From an uncultured Dokdonia sp. (GTDB lineage: Bacteria > Bacteroidota > Bacteroidia > Flavobacteriales > Flavobacteriaceae): a stretch of 64,000 nucleotides of DNA. The notes under the pieces are model-generated. The model made no database searches. It saw only the letters and a list, made by a program, of their open reading frames with translations, and was not told where the DNA came from. Below, piece by piece: positions 50,923 to 61,100 of the stretch; position 1 is the stretch's first letter; every line of letters begins with the position of its first letter. Made by a program: the position numbers and the translations under genes. The DNA lies in assembly GCA_938002835.1 (NCBI GenBank), contig CALKZS010000007.1:20061-84060 (forward strand). Direction: 5' to 3'.

Positions 50923-51963
50923 ATGAAAGTTGTACTCTTCTGCCAGAATGCATATGCTTTTGGTATTATGAAACCCATTAGAGATGAACTTAAAAATGAA
51001 GAACATCCCTATATCTGGTATATAGCACCAAAACTTAAAGAGTTATTTCCTTTTCATAATGATCCTGTAACACAAAGCATAAAGGAGCTCATTAGTTTTG
51101 ATAGCGATGCGATTATTTGCCCTGGTAATGAAGTCCCGCATTATTTAAAAGGAGTGAAAGTTCAAATTTTTCACGGTCTTGCTGGGGAAAAAAAAGGACA
51201 CTTTAGAATACGTCACTACTTTGATTTATATCTAACACAAGGACCTTATTTTACAAATGGATTTAAAAAACTACAACAAAAGCATAAAGATTTTGAAGTT
51301 CAAGAGACAGGATGGTCTAAACTAGATACCTATGTCTCTATAAAAGAGATTGCTTTACAAGAAAAAGAAAACATTCTTACTCACCATAAAGCATCTAAGG
51401 TATTGCTCTATGCTCCAACATTCTCACCATCTCTTACTTCGGCTGGAGATTTCTTTGACAAAATAAAGGCACTAGCACAAAACAAAGAGTATGTGATTCA
51501 TATAAAGTTTCACGACTTAATGGATACTGCGCATATAAAAAACTACAAAAGCTTAGCTCAAACTTTTGATAATGTTTATTTCATAGAAGAAAGAGATATT
51601 ATAAAACAATTAGTAATAGCAGATTTACTCATAAGTGATACTTCGTCTGTAATTTATGAGTTCTTGTTACTAGATAAACCAGTAATCACCTACAATAATA
51701 TAAATAGCAAAATACTTTGGAATAACATTGATGATGCAACGCAATTAGAAAAAGCAATCAAAGATAATATATCAAAAGATCTATTTGCACCTCAAAGGTC
51801 AGAGATCATTGCTTCATATCATCCATATAAAGATGGAAAATCATCAGTAAGGGTGCTTGAATCTATAAAAAAGTATATTGATAAATGTGGTATTCCTTCA
51901 AAGCGAAAACTTCCACTATTAAGGAGATGGAAAATAAATAAACATTTTGATAAGAATAGTTAA
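50923..51963 (+). CDS. CDP-glycerol glycerophosphotransferase-like (TagF/TagB-like) protein
   Basis: VQIFHGLAGEKKGHFRIRHYFDLYLTQGPYFTNGF...KVLLYAPTFSPS...LLISDTSSVIYEFLLLDKPVITYNN. Confidence 0.8.
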   Translation: MKVVLFCQNAYAFGIMKPIRDELKNEEHPYIWYIAPKLKELFPFHNDPVTQSIKELISFDSDAIICPGNEVPHYLKGVKVQIFHGLAGEKKGHFRIRHYFDLYLTQGPYFTNGFKKLQQKHKDFEVQETGWSKLDTYVSIKEIALQEKENILTHHKASKVLLYAPTFSPSLTSAGDFFDKIKALAQNKEYVIHIKFHDLMDTAHIKNYKSLAQTFDNVYFIEERDIIKQLVIADLLISDTSSVIYEFLLLDKPVITYNNINSKILWNNIDDATQLEKAIKDNISKDLFAPQRSEIIASYHPYKDGKSSVRVLESIKKYIDKCGIPSKRKLPLLRRWKINKHFDKNS

Positions 51964-51987
51964 ATTGAAGTAGACCGCTCAATATCG

Positions 51988-52602
51988 CTAACTATTTTCT
52001 TCTTTCTTAGCTAATAAATATATAAGCTGATCTTTAAGGGTACTCATATGATTTTTACGCATACGACGATATAATTTTTTCTTTGTAAAATAAGAAAACC
52101 AATCTACTAGTGGAAAAAAATCACGATGTCCTAGACCGTCTATAATAATAAGATTAACTGTTCCATCATTCATAAGCTGGCAACATATATTCCTTGCCCA
52201 TAAATCTACAGCCATTACTTTATGAGTTATTAGAGTATCTATTAAATTTTCATACTCTTTCTGAAGTATTTCTATAGACAATTCAGGATCTGGATGTAAA
52301 AGATAATACTCTAATGTGTTAGACACTTCTCCAGATACCTCATCTATTATAAAATCAAAACTAAAACCAGGTCCTAAATTAGTAGCTACTGTATTGAGAT
52401 ACTTAGCATAGAAAAGATCTTTATGCTTTAAACCTCTCCTTCTATTAAGTTGTTTATAATACTTGAGTTCTTTTTCAACACGCTGTATAATAGCATTGGG
52501 TTTACTTATTTTAATACAAACATCTTTATTTTCTGGATGTTTATAGCATATTTGATACATCCCCTCTGCTATATAATCTCTTTCTTTATTTAATATTATC
52601 AC
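51988..52602 (-). CDS. YrbL family (PhoP-network, kinase-like fold) protein
   Basis: IAEGMYQICYKHPENKDVCIKI...ELKYYKQLNRR...VMAVDLWARNICCQ...LIIIDGLGHRDFFPL. Confidence 0.78.
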   Translation of the reverse strand: MIILNKERDYIAEGMYQICYKHPENKDVCIKISKPNAIIQRVEKELKYYKQLNRRRGLKHKDLFYAKYLNTVATNLGPGFSFDFIIDEVSGEVSNTLEYYLLHPDPELSIEILQKEYENLIDTLITHKVMAVDLWARNICCQLMNDGTVNLIIIDGLGHRDFFPLVDWFSYFTKKKLYRRMRKNHMSTLKDQLIYLLAKKEENS

Positions 52603-52735
52603 TATAGGTTTATATTATATTTGATGTCTACACTAAGCTAAAATAAATAGTAAAGAAAGATACAAAATAACTTTTTTTTGAATTCAACAATATAAAAATC
52701 TAACAACAAAAATTTACATAGTATAATAATAGGTG

Positions 52736-52751
52736 CACTTTCGCGAAAGCG
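52736..52751. repeat. Dispersed palindrome, variant CACTTTCGCGAAAGCG
   Basis: One mismatch; downstream of minus-strand OMP gene. Confidence 0.88.
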
Positions 52752-52754
52752 AAT

Positions 52755-52797
52755 AAAAAAACCTCTCAGCATCCTGAGAGGTTTTTAAAATTATAGT
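52755..52797 (-). terminator. Rho-independent terminator
   Basis: AAAAAAACCTCTCAGCATCCTGAGAGGTTTTT. Confidence 0.82.
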
Positions 52798-52807
52798 TTT
52801 CTTCTTA

Positions 52808-53332
52808 TTAGAAGAATATTGCAAAACCTATGTTAAGGCTTAAAGGGTTGAAGTCTCCGTCTCCAGCTTCTTCATTAAGACCTAAACCATAACGTATACC
52901 TGGCTCAATACTAACGTTATCAGCAACAAACCAAGCATATCCACCTTGGATTCCTACATAAAGAGGTGAAAAACCATCAACAGAAGCTCCATTTAAATCC
53001 AATTGTACTGGAAATTTACTAGAGATATAATATTTAGCTCCTACTTTCCAGTTAAAAGTACCATCGTCATCACCAAAACCATCACTGTATCCTAGACCTA
53101 CTTTTGCAGCTAAGTTATCTATTAGAAAATAACCTCCTTCAGCTCCAATACCCCAACTGCTTTCACCATCTATTGATGTAAAGTTAAAAGAAGTATTTGC
53201 TACACTTGCTTCTCCAAAGCCAGTGTTTGCTTCTACAAGCCATTTTCCTTTTGCTAATGCATCGTTATCTTGTGCGTTAGTACTTAATAATGCTCCTACT
53301 GCAAATGCAGCTGTTAAAATAAATTTTTTCAT
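52808..53332 (-). CDS. Outer membrane beta-barrel protein
   Basis: Signal peptide MKKFILTAAFAVGALLSTNAQ; alternating beta-strand pattern, terminal aromatic. Confidence 0.85.
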   Translation of the reverse strand: MKKFILTAAFAVGALLSTNAQDNDALAKGKWLVEANTGFGEASVANTSFNFTSIDGESSWGIGAEGGYFLIDNLAAKVGLGYSDGFGDDDGTFNWKVGAKYYISSKFPVQLDLNGASVDGFSPLYVGIQGGYAWFVADNVSIEPGIRYGLGLNEEAGDGDFNPLSLNIGFAIFF

Positions 53333-53711
53333 AATTAATGAATGTTTAGTAGTTAATCGCTTATAATCAATTTTGATATAAACGACCGCAAAAATATAGT
53401 ATTTTCATTTAACCGCCAGCATCTTAAATTAAAAAAAAAAGTTAAAAAATTAAAAAAACACTCCAAAAAATAAAGACTCTTTAAATAAAAATCTTTTTTA
53501 TGTTAATATGTTAAAAAATAACATTTATTAAAATTGACAGCTTAAAATTAATATCGCAAGAAAAACTCTCTCTAGTATTTAAACTTTTGAACTTAAATGC
53601 ATAATGGCCACAATTAAGAAAAGGTATACTACTTATCATATCCTAAACCACTTGTTAATCTAAAAGGAAGATTACTATCAATTTATAGTATAAGGTTGGT
53701 TTAGTAATAAA

Positions 53712-53743
53712 CAAAAAAAAGCCCTCAAAAATGAGGGCTTTCT
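53712..53743 (-). terminator. Rho-independent terminator after rpsA
   Basis: AAAAAAAAGCCCTCAAAAATGAGGGCTTTCTT. Confidence 0.85.
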
Positions 53744-53763
53744 TAGTATTATGAAATTGAGAA

Positions 53764-55596
53764 TTACTTCCCTCCTTCCATCTTCTTTTTAAGAGCAGCA
53801 AGTGCTTCGTTTGCATCACCTAATGTAGGTTTAGCCTCATCAGATTGAGCCTGTGCCTTCTTAGCTTGCTGCTTAACGATCTTAGCTTCTTCTTCTTTAT
53901 GTATTACCATATGAGATGCCACTACACGTTTGAAATCTTTGTTGAATTCTATAATTTGGAAATCAGCTTCTTCACCTTTTCCTAGTTTTGTTCCATCTTC
54001 TTTTTCAAGGTGACGTGTAGGAATAAATGCAGTGATATCATCATTAAAGTCTATCGTAGCTCCTTTATCTACAATCTCTGTGATAGCAGCTTTGTGAGTA
54101 GTACCTACTTTAAACTCTGCCTCATATTGATCCCAAGGATTTGCTTCTATTTGTTTGTGACCTAAAGATAATTTACGACCATCTACATCAAGCTCAAGAA
54201 CTACTACTTCTAGTTTATCTCCTACTTCACAAAACTCAGATGGATGCTTTACTTTCTTAGTCCAAGATAGATCTGAGATATAAATTAATCCATCAATACC
54301 TTCTTCTAGCTCAACAAAAACACCAAAGTTTGTAAAGTTACGTACAATACCTTCGTGACGTGAACCTACAGGGAACTTAGATGTAATGTCTGTCCAAGGA
54401 TCTTGAGAAAGTTGCTTGATACCAAGACTCATCTTACGATCTTCACGATCTAATGTTAAAATTTGTGCCTCAACAGTATCCCCTACTTTTACAAAATCTT
54501 GTGCACTACGCAAGTGAGTTGACCAAGACATTTCAGATACGTGTATTAATCCTTCTACACCTTCTTCTACTTCTATAAACGCGCCGTAATCTGCAATAAC
54601 TACAACTTTACCTTTAACGTTATCTCCTACTTTTAAGTTATCTCCAAGTGCTTCCCAAGGATGCTTAGAAAGTTGTTTAAGTCCTAATTGTATACGTGTC
54701 TTATCTTCATCAAAGTCAAGGATTACAACATTTAATTTCTGATCTAACTCTACAATCTCGTTAGGGTGGTTAATACGAGACCAAGAAAGGTCTGTAATGT
54801 GTACTAATCCATCTACTCCTCCAAGATCTACAAAGACACCATAAGAAGTAATGTTTTTAACAACACCTTCTAATACTTGTCCTTTTTCTAGCTGACCAAT
54901 AATCTCCTTCTTCTGCTCTTCGATATCTGCCTCGATAAGCGCTTTGTGAGATACTACAACATTTTTAAATTCGTGGTTAATTTTTACAACCTTGAATTCC
55001 ATTGTTTTATTTACATATTGATCGTAGTCACGAATAGGCTTTACATCTATTTGCGATCCAGGTAAGAAAGCTTCTATACCAAAAACATCTACAATCATTC
55101 CTCCTTTAGTACGTGCCTTTACAAAACCATTTACAATAGTTCCCTCATCGTGAGCAGCATTTACACGATCCCAAGCCTTAATTACACGAGCCTTACGGTG
55201 TGATAATATTAATTGACCTGTAGCATCTTCACGCACGTCTATAAGTACTTCTACTTTATCTCCTACTTTAAGATCTGGGTTGTATCTAAACTCATTAAGA
55301 GAGATTACACCTTCAGACTTTGCGTTAATGTCTATAATAGCATCACGATCAGTAAGTGTGATTACTGTTCCTTCTACTACATCATCATCAAGGGTATCTA
55401 CAAAGTTACTAGCTACTAAAGCTTCAAACTCTTCTAGTTGCTTGTCATCTACTGTATCAATACCTTCTTCGTATTTTTCCCAGTTAAAGTCTTTAAGAAA
55501 TTGTTCTGGATTTTCTTGAGCTGGAGATAGCTCAACTTTTGGTGCTACTGCAGTAGCTTCTTCCTGAACTTCAGGATTTTTTGTTTCTTCAGCCAT
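53764..55596 (-). CDS. rpsA: 30S ribosomal protein S1
   Basis: Multiple S1 repeats, e.g. GVFVDLGGVDGLVHITDLSWSRINHP. Confidence 0.97.
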   Translation of the reverse strand: MAEETKNPEVQEEATAVAPKVELSPAQENPEQFLKDFNWEKYEEGIDTVDDKQLEEFEALVASNFVDTLDDDVVEGTVITLTDRDAIIDINAKSEGVISLNEFRYNPDLKVGDKVEVLIDVREDATGQLILSHRKARVIKAWDRVNAAHDEGTIVNGFVKARTKGGMIVDVFGIEAFLPGSQIDVKPIRDYDQYVNKTMEFKVVKINHEFKNVVVSHKALIEADIEEQKKEIIGQLEKGQVLEGVVKNITSYGVFVDLGGVDGLVHITDLSWSRINHPNEIVELDQKLNVVILDFDEDKTRIQLGLKQLSKHPWEALGDNLKVGDNVKGKVVVIADYGAFIEVEEGVEGLIHVSEMSWSTHLRSAQDFVKVGDTVEAQILTLDREDRKMSLGIKQLSQDPWTDITSKFPVGSRHEGIVRNFTNFGVFVELEEGIDGLIYISDLSWTKKVKHPSEFCEVGDKLEVVVLELDVDGRKLSLGHKQIEANPWDQYEAEFKVGTTHKAAITEIVDKGATIDFNDDITAFIPTRHLEKEDGTKLGKGEEADFQIIEFNKDFKRVVASHMVIHKEEEAKIVKQQAKKAQAQSDEAKPTLGDANEALAALKKKMEGGK

Positions 55597-55658
55597 TTGC
55601 TAAAAATTACATCTCACTCAAAACAAATGTTTTGTAATGGGATGGGGTTTGTATTTTA

Positions 55659-55674
55659 CGCTTTCGCGAAAGCT
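55659..55674. repeat. Dispersed palindrome CGCTTTCGCGAAAGCT
   Basis: Exact 14-bp core, 62 bp upstream of rpsA start. Confidence 0.92.
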
Positions 55675-56018
55675 CATAAAACCAAAAAACCGTAAAAGAG
55701 TTTGTTTTGTTTTTAAATCTCCTATAATGGCGGCTTTCTAAAGGTTACCAAAAAGGAGTGCAAAAATACAGCATACTATACTTAAAGTAAAGCAAAAAGA
55801 AAAGAAAATACAATTAATTTAATTTACTATATAAATTTAGTGCAATTACCCATAAAATCACAAAGAAAAGCTATTAACATTAAAAAATAATAAACACCCT
55901 GTCTTAATAAATAGTACATTCTCAAAAAGAAGAGTAATCTTACAATTTTATCGTAAAAAGTCTATCCTCTATTTAATAAAACATATATTTGCCGCTTCAA
56001 AAATTAAAAACTTACAAA

Positions 56019-56543
56019 ATGAAAAAATTTTTTTACACCTTATTATTTGTTTCGACAGCAATATTAACTTCTTGCGGTAGTGATGATGATTCTTCTTCTG
56101 ATGACGATGGAACAGTAAATTTTGCAAACACAGTTTCTATTGATGATCAAACTTTTGATGTAACGACTGCACAATCAGATGATTTTGGGACTAACACAGA
56201 AAACACTGGTTATTACAACGTAGATTTTATTTTAGGTGGAACTACAGCTGATGACGAAGATTTCCAGTTATATGTAGAGACTTTCTCTGCTGGTGACTCT
56301 TTTTCTGAAGGAACTTTTGTATTCCAAGATGGTAGTGATATTTCTGAAGCTCCAAACCAATTTTTCAACAACTTCTTATTTGGTATACCAACATTAATGG
56401 TAGGAGATACTCAATATTTTGCAACTGAAGGTACTGTTATTATTACTGGAACCTCTCCAAATTACACCTTTGAAGCTGACCTTACAACTGAAGATGGTAC
56501 AGTTATCAATGCTGAGTTTTCAGGAGAGTTTACTTCAAACTAG
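56019..56543 (+). CDS. Hypothetical lipoprotein
   Basis: MKKFFYTLLFVSTAILTSCGSDDDSSSDDDG lipobox; TATATTTG -7-like element at 55984. Confidence 0.75.
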   Translation: MKKFFYTLLFVSTAILTSCGSDDDSSSDDDGTVNFANTVSIDDQTFDVTTAQSDDFGTNTENTGYYNVDFILGGTTADDEDFQLYVETFSAGDSFSEGTFVFQDGSDISEAPNQFFNNFLFGIPTLMVGDTQYFATEGTVIITGTSPNYTFEADLTTEDGTVINAEFSGEFTSN

Positions 56544-56567
56544 TAACAATTCCTCATTTTACTTATT

Positions 56568-56598
56568 AAAAACCAGATCATAACGATCTGGTTTTTTT
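56568..56598 (+). terminator. Rho-independent terminator
   Basis: AAAACCAGATCATAACGATCTGGTTTTTTTG. Confidence 0.87.
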
Positions 56599-56735
56599 GT
56601 GTTCTTTTTAAAACATATAATTCTTAACTTCCAATGTGCTTACGCTAAAAATTAAACTAACACTATTTTAATCATTTATTCATTTTCGTAAAAGCACAAT
56701 TACATACTTTTATATCACATTAAAAAAACACTTAT

Positions 56736-57017
56736 ATGAAACTCACAGAAGCGCAAATAAAAAACAATCTCAGTAGTCTTCCAGACTGGGAGTATGAAGA
56801 CAATGCGATACATACAACTATTGAATTTGAAAACTTTAGAGAAGTTTTTGCAACAATGACTCGCATTGCTTTTGAGTGTGAAAAAATGAATCATCACCCT
56901 ACCTGGACAAACACCTACAACGAATTAGAAATCACACTCTCTACGCACGATGCAGATGGCGTGACTCAAAAAGATTTTGACCTTGCTGCAAGTATAGATG
57001 ACATATTAGATGCATAA
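56736..57017 (+). CDS. 4a-hydroxytetrahydrobiopterin dehydratase
   Basis: NLSSLPDWEYEDNAIHTTIEFENFREVFATMTRIAFECEKMNHHPTWTNTYNELEITLSTHD. Confidence 0.95.
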   Translation: MKLTEAQIKNNLSSLPDWEYEDNAIHTTIEFENFREVFATMTRIAFECEKMNHHPTWTNTYNELEITLSTHDADGVTQKDFDLAASIDDILDA

Positions 57018-57127
57018 AACAGTTATAGGTTTTTAAGAAATCAATCGATTTCCTATTTTTACTGCGAGCAATGAAAATTGCTCACATTTTATTTACAAAG
57101 TATTTTAAAGTTTATAATTAATATAGA

Positions 57128-57145
57128 TTTCCGCCTCCGCGGAAA
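57128..57145. repeat. Short hairpin repeat TTTCCGC-CTCC-GCGGAAA (followed by TGACA)
   Basis: Perfect 7-bp arms, 4-nt loop, just upstream of YebC. Confidence 0.6.
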
Positions 57146-57161
57146 TGACATTCACTATACT

Positions 57162-57875
57162 ATGGGAAGAGCATTTGAATTTAGAAAAGCAAGAAAAATG
57201 AAGCGCTGGAGCGCAATGTCTAAAGCCTTTACTCGTATAGGAAAAGATATTGTAATGGCTGTTAAAGAAGGTGGCCCAGATCCAGATTCAAACTCTCGTC
57301 TACGTGCTGTTATACAAAATGCAAAGGCTGTAAATATGCCTAAAGATAATGTAGAACGTGCCATAAAAAGAGCTTCTGATAAAAGTCAAGGAGATTATAA
57401 AGAAGTCATTTTTGAAGGATATGCGCAACACGGTATCGCTATTCTTGTAGAGACTGCTACAGATAATAACACACGTACTGTTGCAAATGTAAGAGCGGCT
57501 TTTAATAAATGTGATGGAAGTCTAGGAACTTCTGGTTCTGTCGTATTTATGTTTGACCACACGTGTACCTTTAGAGTAAATGCAGAGGGACAAGATGTAG
57601 AAGAAATTGAACTTGAATTTATAGATTTTGGAGCAGAAGAAGTTTTTCAAGATGAAGATGGAATACATATATATGCTCCTTTTGAAAGTTTTGGGGCTAT
57701 ACAAAGTGCTTTAGAAGAACGTAACATTGAGATATTAGAATCTGGTTTTGACAGAATTCCGCAAGTAACTAAAACCGTTACTCCAGAACAAGAAGAAGAC
57801 GTAAACAAGCTTCTTGAACGACTAGAAGAAGATGACGATGTTCAAAATGTATTTCATACAATGCAAGCAAATTAA
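57162..57875 (+). CDS. YebC/PmpR family regulatory protein
   Basis: MGRAFEFRKARKMKRWSAMSKAFTRIGKDIVMAVKEGGPDPDSNSRLRAVIQNAKAVNMPKDNVERAIKRA; ATG at 57162, track start 57078 is an extension. Confidence 0.95.
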   Translation: MGRAFEFRKARKMKRWSAMSKAFTRIGKDIVMAVKEGGPDPDSNSRLRAVIQNAKAVNMPKDNVERAIKRASDKSQGDYKEVIFEGYAQHGIAILVETATDNNTRTVANVRAAFNKCDGSLGTSGSVVFMFDHTCTFRVNAEGQDVEEIELEFIDFGAEEVFQDEDGIHIYAPFESFGAIQSALEERNIEILESGFDRIPQVTKTVTPEQEEDVNKLLERLEEDDDVQNVFHTMQAN

Positions 57876-57913
57876 AGCATCCGTCTAACTACCAAACACA
57901 TTAATAATAAGAT

Positions 57914-57950
57914 AAAAAGGTTCCACTCCATTGAGTGGAACCTTTTTATT
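57914..57950 (+). terminator. Rho-independent terminator after YebC gene
   Basis: AAAAAGGTTCCACTCCATTGAGTGGAACCTTTTTA. Confidence 0.87.
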
Positions 57951-58106
57951 TTAGTAAGATACTTCTAAAAATCTTAAGAGAGATATATTTGATGCATTGT
58001 ATTCTCATTATAACAATCTAGCACATAAAAACAAAAAAAATCCCAATAAACAGAGATGTACATAAAATTTATTATTAAGTAATTTACTACAAACTAATCA
58101 CCTACA

Positions 58107-61100
58107 ATGAATAAAAATTATCTCCTGCTTGTTCAGTTATTCATATTACAATCTATATTCTCATTTAATGCTTTTGCAAAAGAATATACAGTAACTAATA
58201 ACAGCGAAAACTTTGAGTCCATTTCCTTTTGGAATAACGATGAGACTATTTCTACTACCTACAACAAGAATACTTCTTTTGAAAAATTTTCTATAAGAAA
58301 ATTAGGGCACGTTATTAACCCAGCACTAGATGCCTACTTTGAAACCGAAATTAACACTCTAAATCCTGATGGATTTACTGCCATCTGGAATACCGAATTA
58401 ATTTCAAATGGAAGTTCTGGTATCAATCAAATCGAAATACCTACAAATCCTGTATTTACATATAACTATACGGTAGATTGGGGAGACGGACAAACAGATA
58501 CAAATGTAACTGGCAATATCACCCATACATATACAACTACTGGATTAAAAACAGTATGCATATCTGGAGATTTTCCTGCTATTTATTTTAACGCAGATGG
58601 TGATAGATTAAAAATAATAGAAATATTACAGTGGGGTGATATCCAATGGCAATCTATGGAAAGTGCTTTCCAAGGGTGTGAAAATTTAAATTTTGATGCT
58701 ATTGACAATCCGGACTTATCACAAACAACCAGCTTAAAAAATATGTTTAGAGATGCCACACTATTTAATGGCATTATAAATAACTGGAATATTAGTACAA
58801 TTACAGATATTTCTGGGATGTTCTTTGATGCCGAAGCTTTTAATCGACCTCTAGATAACTGGGATGTAAGAAATGTGACAGATATGTCTGAAACATTTGA
58901 ATCTACCGACTTATTTAATGAACCCCTAGATAGCTGGAATACAGGCTCTGTAGTTACAATGGCTTCTATGTTTGCTCGTGCTAGCTCATTTAATCAAGAT
59001 ATAAGTAGTTGGAATGTGAGTAATGTGACAGATATGAGTGAAATGTTCTCTAGTACTAGATATAACTTCCCGTTAAGTAGTTGGGACGTATCCAATGTAA
59101 CTACTATGTCATCTATGTTTAGTTCTTCTGATTTTAATCTGCCTATTGAAAATTGGGATGTTAGTAATGTCACAGATATGTCTTCAATGTTTGCACAATC
59201 AGAATTTAACCAACCTCTTGATGGGTGGGATGTGAGCAATGTTACGGATATGGAAGAAATGTTTTACAGGCATAGAACATTTGATCAACCCATAAATAGC
59301 TGGGATGTATCTAACGTAACCTCTATGGCAGGAATGTTTGATGGATGGATATGGGGAGGTGTTTTTAATCAACCTCTAGATGCTTGGGACGTTTCTAATG
59401 TTCCTGATATGTCATTTATGTTTAGAGACAATAGGTTTTTTAATCAACCTCTAGATACTTGGGATGTTTCGAATGTTACAAATATGGAAGGATTTTTTGA
59501 TCATACACTTTCTTTTAACCAAAATATTGATAATTGGGATGTAAGCAATGTAACCAATATGAGTTTAATGTTTGATGGGGCTCAAAGCTTTAATGAACCA
59601 CTAAACAGTTGGAATGTTTCCTCTGTTGTAGAAATGAACGGTATTTTTAGAGATGCTTTTGCATTTGATCAACCTTTAAACAATTGGGATGTTAGTAGTG
59701 TTATAAATTTTGCATCTGCCTTTCAAGATACTAGCACTATTGAAAACACTATTTTCAACCAAGATATTACAGGGTGGGATACTAGTGCTGCTACTAATAT
59801 GAGTTCTATGTTTAGCAATGCTAGTGTTTTTAATCATAATTTGAGTAGTTGGAATATTACAAATGTTTCAAATATGACAAATATGCTGTCTAATAGTGGA
59901 TTATCTCAAGAAAATTATGATGCTATACTAATAGGTTGGTCTACACAAATGGTTACAGATAATATTTACCTAGGAGCTGTTAATCTTAATTATTGCGATG
60001 GTAGAGAAGAAAGACAAAGCTTAATTGATGATCACAACTGGACATTTACTGGAGATATAGTAAATTGTTCTTTTGTGCTTTGTACTGAAATCACTTCTCC
60101 GCAGGATGGAGACACCAATGTTCCTGCAAACTCTGATATACGATGGGCTCCCGCACCTAACGCAACAGGGTACAGAGTTACCTTAGAAGTAGAAAGAGGT
60201 GGAGTACGAGATTTTGTGATTTTCAATGGCAATATTGCTAATAATCTTGATGTTGGCAATGTAGTAGGATTGGACTTTACTAATGAGTTTGCACCTGGAG
60301 ACATTGTATATGTAACTGTCACCCCCTATAACGATGAAGGTCCAGCAACAAGCTGTGAAGAAATTAGTTTTACCGTCATTGAAAGCTGGGTAAACAGCCC
60401 TGATGCTTTCAAATTAACATACGACACAACAGAAAACGGTAATACACCTATCAATCAATTAGAAATAGAAACTACAAATGGTCTAACGTATGATTTTTCT
60501 ATTGACTGGGGAGATGGTCAATACAATCATAATGTTTCTGATGATATTATTCACACCTATTTAGTACCTGGCATTTACACGGTGAGTATTATTAATACGT
60601 ACCCCGCACCTAGCCATAGTGAGGCTTCCAGTGATTCTAACAAACTATTAAGTATTGATCAATGGGGAACACAAGAATGGCAAAGTATGGTTAGTGCATT
60701 TGCTGGCTGTTCTAATATGGTTTACAACACCACAGAAATCCCCAACCTAAACAATGTAACAAATATGTCTAGTATGTTTGTTGCTTGTGATGCTTTTAAT
60801 GGAAACATAAATAATTGGGACGTAAGTAATGTTACAAATATGTCAAGAATGTTTGCAGCAGCAGATACTTTCAACCAACCTATAGACAACTGGGATGTGA
60901 GCAATGTTACTACTATGAGTTTAATGTTTTTTGGAATGGAGACTTTTAATCAAAATATTAATAATTGGGACACTGCAAATGTTATAGATATGTCAAGGAT
61001 GTTTGAAAGCACTGAAGCTTTCAATACACCTTTAAATGATTGGGATGTGTCTAATGTGACAAATATGAATCGAATGTTTAAAAGAGCAGATGCATTTAAT

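Noticed and set aside
53333-53763. 430-bp AT-rich gap between OMP gene and rpsA considered as hidden gene or ncRNA
   Set aside because: No convincing ORF or clear structure apart from the rpsA terminator; cannot be supported by eye.
57078-57161. N-terminal extension of the YebC ORF
   Set aside because: Includes an intergenic hairpin repeat; conserved MGRAFEFRKARK start is at 57162.
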